11,900 bases of DNA, from assembly GCA_013695245.1 (NCBI GenBank), contig JACDAW010000361.1:1-11900 (forward strand), read 5' to 3'. How positions within the stretch are numbered: the stretch's first letter is position 1; every line of letters starts with the position of its first letter. Position numbers and translations under genes: made by a program. Below the pieces are notes generated by a model. That model did not search any database. It saw only the letters and a program-made list of their open reading frames with translations, and was not told the origin of the DNA. This document shows, one piece after another, positions 1 through 5,953 of this stretch. The stretch is from Pyrinomonadaceae bacterium. Lineage in GTDB: Bacteria; Acidobacteriota; Blastocatellia; Pyrinomonadales; Pyrinomonadaceae.

Positions 1-1382
1 CTCATGCTCCGAAAAAGCGGCACGAAATCGTAAAGCGTTCGATGAAAGAAGAAGTTCATGCCGAACGAACCGCAGAATCCTATGATTGCCCAGATCGCTC
101 CCATCCAAACTGCTTCGTTGCAGTCTCCGTCTCGCAATGTTTCGATTAAGTTTCGCCCGCCGCTCCTCCGTCGTAAAACTTGCGGGTAAGCAAGCGCGCA
201 CCTCGCACACAACGCAAGTGTGAACACGGCGAGAGCGCGGCTTGGCTCCGTGATCCTGAGAAGCTGCACGCCGAAGAGTTGAAGGCGAAACGTGTCGTAC
301 CCGGCGGCTAAAAGCGCAAGGACTCCGGCAAGCAGCGCCGTCACGTCAAGCAGCACGAGAAGCGCGCGGCGTAATAATCGTTCATTAAGAGCCGGGCGCA
401 TCGTGTGATAGTCGCCGGAAGAGCGCGCTTGGACGACAAGGAGCAGTGCGGCAAGCGCAAACAATAACGGCAGCAGTCCCGGAAAGAGCGACAGTTCATT
501 ACCGGCGTAGCTTCTGCCCAAGCCGTTCCAGAGTTTGTTTCGCCAATCAACCGCCAGCCAGTTCATCGGCACCGCCGAGTAAGCCAAGACTTCCTCCGCT
601 CTCCACACGAAACCATATTCTTGCGCGACCAGGCGATACGGAAGCAGAAACGGTAACAACACGAGAAGCGAGACGAACATCACCGCGCCGCCCCGCAACC
701 AGAACGCCCATTTCCGTCCGAGTCGGTAATGCAGAGCGAAGAACAGAATGGTAAGTCCGAGCGGGACAAGAGATAAAACGAACCATGTGATGCAACTGAG
801 CGCGTTCATCACAAACGCGACGCCGAGCCACGAGGCACGTTTCCAACTTTGCTTGCGTGCAAACAAGATTAACGCTTCGAGCAGCAGCGGCAACCACGCG
901 GCGAAGAGGTAATGCAGGTGTGGAAGTTTATGAAAACGATACGGAACGAAGGCGAAAGCGATGCCTGCGACCAAAGCTGCGCCGTTAGAATGGGTGAGCG
1001 TTCGCGCGAGACGAAACGCTCCATAGCCGCAGAGAGCGAAGCCAACGAGCGTAGCCACATTAAGCACCGTGAGCGGACGCACGCCGATGGCGAACAGCGG
1101 GAAGAAGAGCATCGCAATGCCGTAATCGTTTTCGCTGAAGGCGAGCGTGTTGCGGTAAGGATAGAAGATATTTGCCTGAAACAGATGCAAGGGATCGCGA
1201 AAGGTTTGATGAAAGTCCCACCACAGCGTCCACGCGAGGATATAAGGATCGGCCGGGTCAGTTACGCCGTCGCGCAGCACCCGCACGGCAGGCCACGTCA
1301 TTACGGCCGTCAACAAAAGGAAGGCGAAAAAGATCAACGCTTCGCGCGCGAGCGGGCGGCGCAGTGATTTGAGTTCGAGCAA
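1..1382 (-). CDS. GT-C-like polytopic membrane protein, 3' end outside window
   Basis: A single open frame of 460 codons runs from a TTG at 1382-1380 to the left edge without a stop. An in-frame TGA just upstream, with no ATG between, fixes the N-terminus near this TTG; GGAG at 1394-1391 sits 8 bases before it. The protein begins with a basic stretch and a first membrane helix (about residues 15-35), followed by an extracytoplasmic loop with an acidic DPADPY motif (42-47) and NIFYP (71-75), then many Leu/Phe/Ala-rich helices, including FAFVPYRFHKLPHLHY. The visible part ends in VPLFRSM, which in this family normally leads into an R-V-P-A-R segment. This pattern is known from large GT-C-fold proteins, often annotated as hypothetical or GT39/YfhO-like, thought to move sugars from polyprenyl-phosphate donors outside the inner membrane. 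The donor and acceptor cannot be told from sequence. It is transcribed divergently from the fusion gene at 1825. The family is fairly sure; the function is inferred. Confidence 0.85.
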   Translation of the reverse strand, partial: MLELKSLRRPLAREALIFFAFLLLTAVMTWPAVRVLRDGVTDPADPYILAWTLWWDFHQTFRDPLHLFQANIFYPYRNTLAFSENDYGIAMLFFPLFAIGVRPLTVLNVATLVGFALCGYGAFRLARTLTHSNGAALVAGIAFAFVPYRFHKLPHLHYLFAAWLPLLLEALILFARKQSWKRASWLGVAFVMNALSCITWFVLSLVPLGLTILFFALHYRLGRKWAFWLRGGAVMFVSLLVLLPFLLPYRLVAQEYGFVWRAEEVLAYSAVPMNWLAVDWRNKLWNGLGRSYAGNELSLFPGLLPLLFALAALLLVVQARSSGDYHTMRPALNERLLRRALLVLLDVTALLAGVLALLAAGYDTFRLQLFGVQLLRITEPSRALAVFTLALCARCALAYPQVLRRRSGGRNLIETLRDGDCNEAVWMGAIWAIIGFCGSFGMNFFFHRTLYDFVPLFRSM

Positions 1383-1390
1383 GCGAACAA

Positions 1391-1394
1391 CTCC
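1391..1394 (-). promoter_or_regulatory. Ribosome binding site that supports the TTG start at 1382
   Basis: On the minus strand GGAG lies 8 bases before TTG (1382-1380). No ATG or GTG exists between the upstream in-frame TGA and this TTG, so this site decides the start of the left-edge membrane protein. Confidence 0.6.
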
Positions 1395-1405
1395 AAAAAA
1401 GATTC

Positions 1406-1434
1406 GTGTTATCGCCCATTGAATCGCCCGTCAA
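1406..1434 (-). promoter_or_regulatory. Possible sigma-70-type promoter for the left-edge membrane protein
   Basis: On the minus strand TTGACG (1434-1429) is followed after 17 bases by TAACAC (1411-1406). The -35 box is close to consensus; the -10 box is poor. Transcription would begin near 1399, leaving a leader of about 17 bases that just includes the GGAG at 1394-1391. Position and spacing fit, but the weak -10 makes this a tentative call. Confidence 0.3.
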
Positions 1435-1634
1435 GCGCGTGGCAGAAGTTGCCGTTTTGATTGCTGCGATGCTATGGTTCGATTTTCGTTAAAGGCGATC
1501 TTTTTGAGATAAAAAGATTGGATGCAACTTTTTTGTTAGCGCAAAGCGGGCGCAACAACCGCTTATCATATTCAATCATTTGAATCCAACAAGCAGCATA
1601 GATTTACATGCGCGTGCGCGTCAATTCTCGCGTC

Positions 1635-1660
1635 ATGTGCGCGGGCTTGATCGCGCACAT
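1635..1660. repeat. Perfect 9-base inverted repeat (hairpin or operator)
   Basis: The arms ATGTGCGCG (1635-1643) and CGCGCACAT (1652-1660) are exact reverse complements around the loop GGCTTGAT. No T-run follows on either strand, so it does not look like an intrinsic terminator. It lies about 250 bases from the minus-strand start and 165 bases from the plus-strand start. It could be a protein-binding dyad or a folded leader element. Confidence 0.6.
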
Positions 1661-1824
1661 AGGTAAAACTCGCCGACTTAGAAAGCCTTAGTGAAAGATT
1701 TCCACTTCAGATTGCGACGCCGACTCGCAAAAGGCGTACAGGATCGCTAAACTAAGTTTACCGATAATAGATTTTGCGAATGCCTTTACACGTTCCCTGA
1801 TGAACCTGATTGAACGCTTAAATT

Positions 1825-4593
1825 ATGAAGTTAGCTTTATTCAGCCCACTCAATCCACAAAAATCCGGTATCGCCGATTACACTGAAGAACTGCTTCCTC
1901 ACCTCGCCGAGGGAATTGAGATTGATCTCTACCTCGATGGCTTCCGCCCGCAGAAGCGCGAGATCGCGCGTCGCTTTCGCTGTTTTGATTATCGCAATAA
2001 TCCACGCGCGCTACACAATCTCGGCAACTATGACGCGCGCCTCTATCACATGGGCAACAATTATCGTTACCACACCGGAATCTACGAAGCGGCGCGCGCG
2101 CATCCCGGCGTAATTGTTTTTCACGACTTCGCCCTGCAAGATTTCTTTCTCGGCATGGCACGCGATAAAGCCGATCTCAACTTTTATCTTGACGAGGTGG
2201 AAGCGTGCGATGGAAGCAGCGCGCGTAGTGAGGCGGCCGAAGCTTTAGAGCGCGGCGCGGCTCCTCCTTACACATCTTCTTCACCGAACGCGTGGCAGGC
2301 GATCAACTTTCCGCTCAACTGTCGCCTTGCCAACGCTTCCGAAGGAATCATCGTCCACTCGGAATGGAACGCACGCCGCCTCGAAGAGATCGCGCCAAGC
2401 GTTCCCATTAGAAAGATCAATCATCACGTCACTACCCGCTACATCGCTGAGGCAATGCGCCGCACGGAACAAGAAGAACCTGCGGGGAACGCAAACAAAA
2501 CCATACAAATCGCTTCCTTCGGACTTGTTACGCCTGACAAAGGCATCGAACAGATTCTGTACGCGCTCTCATCAATCCGCCACACGCATGATTTTCACTA
2601 CACGCTCGTCGGCGAGCCGAGCCACCTCTATGACATCGGCGAACTCGTCCGCACGCTCGATCTCAAGGCGCGCGTTCGTCTCACGAATCGCATTTCGCTC
2701 GAAGAGTTTGAGCGGCTCATCACTGAAACGGACATTGCCGTAAATTTACGCACGCGCACGATGGGCGAAACGTCCGGCAGCCTTTGCAGGATCATGGCGG
2801 CGGGCGTGCCTTCCATCGTCTCAAACACGGGTTGGTTTGCTGAGCTTCCCGATGATGCGGTCATTAAAGTAGATACAGACGATCATCTCGTGCCGCTGCT
2901 TGCCGCTTACCTCGCCCGTTTGATTGATGACGCTGAATTGCGCCTACGCATCGGGGCAAACGCCCGCCGCCACATGCTCGCCGAACATTCGCTCGAACAA
3001 AGCGCCACCGATTATCTCGACTTCATTAAAGAGGTGACATCACGGCGCGCCAGCCGCCACTTTATTGGCAATATCTCTACCCAAATATCACAACTCAAGC
3101 TCGACGACGATGAAGATTTTCTCAACGACATCGCTTCGCGCGTCGCTGAGTTAACGGCCGCCGGAAGTTCAAATGGCGACCACAAACAGGCAGGCGGCGC
3201 GCACAATACTTCGCAAGCTTTGCGCAATCAAACTTCGCTTGCGGGAGCGAATGATTCTGAGTTTGTTGTCACACAAAAAGAGATGTTCCCCATCGCCCAA
3301 CGCGCTGTTCTTCCCTCGCCTGCGCCTATCGTCGCTCAATCTGTCTCAAAGACTGTCGTCTCAAATCCTGCTCAACCAAACGGACGCCTGCCCAAGATTG
3401 AAGGTATTGACTATAAGCGCGCGGCCATTGAATACATCGACAAGCTTAACGACGAGCGACTGCACTACCTGCTCACAAAACCTTTTTACAATTTCGCCAA
3501 CGTGCCGCCGAAACATCAAGGACTAAACGGCATGGACGAAGAGACGCATCGTCACTTCTGCGACTTCGCCAACATGGCCGTTGCGCTCGATCTTCCTGCG
3601 GGCGCGCGCATACTTGATGTCGGCTGCGGCCCCGGCTGGCTCAGTGAGTATTTCGCCCGACTCGGCTATGACGTGACGGGCATTGACGTTAGCCCCGAAT
3701 TGATTCGCCGCGCCCGCGAGCGCGTGCGAAACGTTCCCTACACCGTCGATCACGAAACGCACTTGCGCTGCCGCTTCATCACGCACGATGCGGAACTTTC
3801 ACCGCTCGACGAAAAGTTTGACGCCATCATCTGCTACGACGCGATGCACCATTTCGAGGACGAGCACGCCGTCGCGCGCAATTTCTCTCAAATGCTTAAC
3901 GTCGGCGGTGTGCTCTTTATCCTCGAAGGCAACAAGCCGCCAGCAGGGTCGGAAACCGAAGCGTTACTAATTGACGCGATGCACAAATACCACGCGCTTG
4001 AGTCGCCATTTGATCCGGCGTACTTGCGCCGCCTACTCGTTGACAACAGCTTCGCCATCATCGGTGACTACGTTAGCGTCAACGGGCTGTACGACCGCGA
4101 TGCTGTTGACGCAAACAATCGCGTGCTGGTTGAAGTGCCGGAGACCAATTATCTGTTGTGCAAGAAAACTGTGTCGCGGGGGTCAGCGGTGAGCGTGCCT
4201 GACAGTCGCGCGCCCAATGTCTTGCGCGCAGATTTTACGTTGCGCGCATCATGGACGGAGCGCTTCGCGGCGGGCGCGAAAGTCGAGTTGCCGCTGACAA
4301 TCGAAAACACGGGCGACACTCTGTGGCTCGGCGGAAAACATTTGCGGCGCGGCGCGGTGATGCTCGGCGTGCGAATCCTTAACGAAGCGGGCGACGTAAT
4401 CCGTGAATTTCACGGGCAGCCGCCGCTTCCGCGCGCCGTCGCCCCGAAGGAGCGAGCGGAAGTCGTCATCGCCTGTTCGTGTCCGCTTTCTTCCGGCTCT
4501 TACAAATTGAAAATTGACCTTGTTGACGAATACGTCAGTTGGTTTGAGGAGCACGGTTCGCTGCCGCTTGTATTGCCGCTCGAAATTGAGTAA
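1825..4593 (+). CDS. GT4 glycosyltransferase - SAM methyltransferase - beta-sandwich fusion protein
   Basis: This 922-residue cytoplasmic protein joins three modules; no signal peptide or membrane helix is seen. Residues 1-400 look like a GT4 (GT-B fold) glycosyltransferase: the N-terminal SPLNPQKSGIADYTEEL, then GLVTPDKG near 233-240, and MGETSGSLCRIMAAG at 313-327. In the last, the usual E-x7-E pair is replaced by a G-E-T-S-G...R form known from a GT4 subgroup. Residues 420-540 are a variable linker rich in Ser, Ala, Pro and Gln. Residues 540-790 are a class I methyltransferase: LTKPFYNF ahead of it, motif I ILDVGCGPGW (596-605), D621 ending the second strand for SAM ribose, and DAIICYDAMHHFED from 666. 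Residues 798-922 resemble the beta-sandwich with ENTGDTLW and a YVSWFEEHG ending that accompanies glycan enzymes and Wzt-type proteins. The likely role is adding and methylating a sugar during surface polysaccharide assembly. There is no Shine-Dalgarno before the ATG. It appears to be monocistronic. Confidence 0.9.
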   Translation: MKLALFSPLNPQKSGIADYTEELLPHLAEGIEIDLYLDGFRPQKREIARRFRCFDYRNNPRALHNLGNYDARLYHMGNNYRYHTGIYEAARAHPGVIVFHDFALQDFFLGMARDKADLNFYLDEVEACDGSSARSEAAEALERGAAPPYTSSSPNAWQAINFPLNCRLANASEGIIVHSEWNARRLEEIAPSVPIRKINHHVTTRYIAEAMRRTEQEEPAGNANKTIQIASFGLVTPDKGIEQILYALSSIRHTHDFHYTLVGEPSHLYDIGELVRTLDLKARVRLTNRISLEEFERLITETDIAVNLRTRTMGETSGSLCRIMAAGVPSIVSNTGWFAELPDDAVIKVDTDDHLVPLLAAYLARLIDDAELRLRIGANARRHMLAEHSLEQSATDYLDFIKEVTSRRASRHFIGNISTQISQLKLDDDEDFLNDIASRVAELTAAGSSNGDHKQAGGAHNTSQALRNQTSLAGANDSEFVVTQKEMFPIAQRAVLPSPAPIVAQSVSKTVVSNPAQPNGRLPKIEGIDYKRAAIEYIDKLNDERLHYLLTKPFYNFANVPPKHQGLNGMDEETHRHFCDFANMAVALDLPAGARILDVGCGPGWLSEYFARLGYDVTGIDVSPELIRRARERVRNVPYTVDHETHLRCRFITHDAELSPLDEKFDAIICYDAMHHFEDEHAVARNFSQMLNVGGVLFILEGNKPPAGSETEALLIDAMHKYHALESPFDPAYLRRLLVDNSFAIIGDYVSVNGLYDRDAVDANNRVLVEVPETNYLLCKKTVSRGSAVSVPDSRAPNVLRADFTLRASWTERFAAGAKVELPLTIENTGDTLWLGGKHLRRGAVMLGVRILNEAGDVIREFHGQPPLPRAVAPKERAEVVIACSCPLSSGSYKLKIDLVDEYVSWFEEHGSLPLVLPLEIE

Positions 4594-4621
4594 AAAGAGT
4601 GTGATTATTGTGAGCTTTGCC

Positions 4622-4640
4622 CGTTTTTCAGTGAAAAACG
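4622..4640. repeat. 19-base palindrome after the fusion gene
   Basis: CGTTTTTCA (4622-4630) and TGAAAAACG (4632-4640) are exact reverse complements around a single G. It begins 28 bases after the stop of the fusion gene and 45 bases before the -35 box of the next promoter. As RNA it could form a 7-pair stem with a 5-base loop, but no T-run follows, so a terminator is doubtful. The tight symmetry fits a dimeric repressor or activator site equally well. Confidence 0.5.
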
Positions 4641-4684
4641 ACTCGCGGGCTGAGATTTAGAACACTGGCGCGGCAAAGATTTGA

Positions 4685-4714
4685 TTGACAAAGGAGCGAG
4701 GCGAAGACTACACT
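4685..4714 (+). promoter_or_regulatory. Sigma-70-type promoter for the DUF4214 protein gene
   Basis: TTGACA (4685-4690), an exact consensus -35 box, is followed after 18 bases by TACACT (4709-4714), a good -10 box. Transcription should start near 4721, giving a leader of roughly 150 bases before the ATG at 4870. This is the clearest promoter in the window and argues that the DUF4214 gene is expressed independently of the fusion gene upstream. Confidence 0.6.
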
Positions 4715-4856
4715 GAATTTGTGTTTCGTGGAGCTTGATTTCAGCCCGCCGAACCCATGAAACGGAAACTGTCTGGATGCGCACTTCACCTCTCCCGGTT
4801 TCCACACGGCTAAGGATTTCGTTGACGAATGCGCCCCGCCGATAACGCTTAACTTC

Positions 4857-4861
4857 AGGAG
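4857..4861 (+). promoter_or_regulatory. Ribosome binding site AGGAG deciding the start at 4870
   Basis: AGGAG ends 8 bases before the ATG at 4870 and only 5 bases before the GTG at 4867. The spacing favours the ATG; the two choices differ by one residue. Confidence 0.75.
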
Positions 4862-4869
4862 TTACTGTG

Positions 4870-5793
4870 ATGCGAAAGTTTATGATTGCGATTTTTGCGG
4901 TGGCGCTCTTTTGCGCTCCAAGCGTTTTTGCGCAAAATCAGAGCGCGCCGACGCTGCGCATTGTTACCGAAGACCCGAACCTGCCCTCCGATCTCTACTA
5001 CGGCAACATTCGCGTTAAGCCTTTACGTTTGCGCCCCGGCACGAATCAGCGCATTACGGTTGACGACGCGGATTTCTTCGTGCAGCAACAGTACATTGAC
5101 TTCCTCGGACGTTTCCCCGATGCAGACGGTTTTGCCTTCTGGACAAGGCAGATCACGGATTGCAACGGCAGCGCAGATTGCATTGATAAGAAGCGCGTCA
5201 ACACATCGCAGGCATTCTTTATGTCAGGCGAGTTTCAGGAGACGGGCTACTACGTTTACCGCTTTTACCGCGCGACCTTCGGGCGTCTGCCCCGCTACAC
5301 TGAGTTGATGACTGATAAACAGCGCGTCGCCAATGGCGTCATCGTGCTCGCGCCGGGATATCAAGAGAAGTTGGAAGCGAACAAGCGCGCTTTCGCCGAG
5401 TCGTGGGTGACACGTCCCGACTTTGCTTCCTTCCTACAGATGTCGCCGGAGACTTTCGTTGACACCTTGTTTGCCAACATCGGGGTAACGCCGAATCCGG
5501 CCGAGCGTTTGGCGCTAGTCAACGAATTGAAGAATGGTGGGACGCGCGCCGTCGTGCTGCGCAAGGTTTTAGAAACTCAGGTCGTTTACCAAAAGGAATA
5601 CAACTCGGCGTTCGTCCTGATGCAATACTTCGGCTACCTGCGCCGCAATCCAGATGATGCGCCGGATAACAACATGAATGGTTACAACTTCTGGCTTAAA
5701 GAACTTAACGGCGAAGGCAGCGGCACGCGGAACAACTACCCAAACATGGTGCGCGCTTTTGTTGTCACCGGCGAATACCGCGACAGATTCTAA
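4870..5793 (+). CDS. Secreted DUF4214-domain repeat protein
   Basis: The 307-residue product begins with a Sec signal peptide: Met-Arg-Lys, a hydrophobic core, and a probable cleavage site SVFA/QNQ near residue 21. No lipobox is present, since Phe precedes the only Cys of the signal. The mature part resembles DUF4214 proteins and shows repeated helical motifs. Counting one residue more if GTG 4867 is used, they are: YIDFLGRFPDADGFAFW (76-92), VYRFYRATFGRLP in the middle, FVDTLFANIGVTP from about 197, and YFGYLRRNPDD with GYNFW from 254. A Cys pair at 99 and 105 (DCNGSADC) could form a disulfide outside the cytoplasm. DUF4214 proteins are abundant in Blastocatellia; related modules occur in S-layer and repeat-rich surface proteins, but no biochemical role is established. 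The gene has its own promoter and strong ribosome binding site and ends before a clear terminator. An exported structural or adhesive role is only a guess. Confidence 0.9.
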   Translation: MRKFMIAIFAVALFCAPSVFAQNQSAPTLRIVTEDPNLPSDLYYGNIRVKPLRLRPGTNQRITVDDADFFVQQQYIDFLGRFPDADGFAFWTRQITDCNGSADCIDKKRVNTSQAFFMSGEFQETGYYVYRFYRATFGRLPRYTELMTDKQRVANGVIVLAPGYQEKLEANKRAFAESWVTRPDFASFLQMSPETFVDTLFANIGVTPNPAERLALVNELKNGGTRAVVLRKVLETQVVYQKEYNSAFVLMQYFGYLRRNPDDAPDNNMNGYNFWLKELNGEGSGTRNNYPNMVRAFVVTGEYRDRF

Positions 5794-5815
5794 GTTACGG
5801 ATTTCCTTTTAAGAT

Positions 5816-5855
5816 AAAGGCTGGCTTCAGAAGTGTTCAACTGGAGCCAGCCTTT
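5816..5855. terminator. Bidirectional hairpin terminator between convergent genes
   Basis: Arms at 5816-5830 and 5841-5855 form a 15-pair stem (AAAGGCTGGCTTCAG against CTGGAGCCAGCCTTT) with one G-U pair and a 10-base loop. The stem closes in A-T pairs, so each strand's transcript ends the hairpin with UUU, followed on the plus strand by CATATTT. It lies 22 bases after the DUF4214 stop and about 100 bases beyond the stop of the convergent YfhO-family gene, and so can serve both. Confidence 0.8.
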
Positions 5856-5953
5856 CATATTTAAGAATCGTCTTTTATCGCCAATCACGAAGCGCATTCC
5901 GCAAATACAAATTGAAGGAGCTTTAGAGTTCCATGTGCTGAAGAATCGTTGGC

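Larger units (their letters stand above)
1383..1824. other. Divergent intergenic region with several small inverted repeats
   Basis: This stretch of 442 bases separates the start codons of two divergent genes and holds no plausible coding frame. It contains four dyads: 1498-1518 (8-base AT-rich arms, 5-base loop), 1570-1585 (6-base arms), 1635-1660 (9-base GC-rich arms, 8-base loop) and 1748-1760 (5-base arms around TAA). A GATAAT at 1763-1768 could be a -10 box for the plus-strand gene, but no convincing -35 box is present. The region must hold the control signals for both genes; which dyads are functional is unknown. Confidence 0.6.

Noticed and set aside
547..1117. Short minus-strand frames of 82 and 116 codons
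   Set aside because: They lie in the wrong reading frame relative to the 460-codon minus-strand frame starting at 1382 and show no membrane or domain pattern.
446..1372. Plus-strand frames of 66-151 codons inside the left-edge membrane gene
   Set aside because: They are antisense to a continuous minus-strand frame with clear membrane-protein character; their translations are Arg/Glu-rich with no motif, as expected for shadow frames.
1606..1660. GCGCG-rich text as a CRISPR or tandem repeat array
   Set aside because: There is no regularly spaced repeat; only one inverted repeat and a loosely similar neighbour are present.
4622..4640. Palindrome as a rho-independent terminator for the fusion gene
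   Set aside because: The stem is AT-rich with a tiny loop and no T-run follows; a binding site is at least as likely, so it is listed as a repeat.
4757..4813. 18-residue leader frame (ATG to TAA) in the DUF4214 leader
   Set aside because: No Shine-Dalgarno precedes it and its sequence has no run of one amino acid typical of attenuator peptides; it is likely chance.
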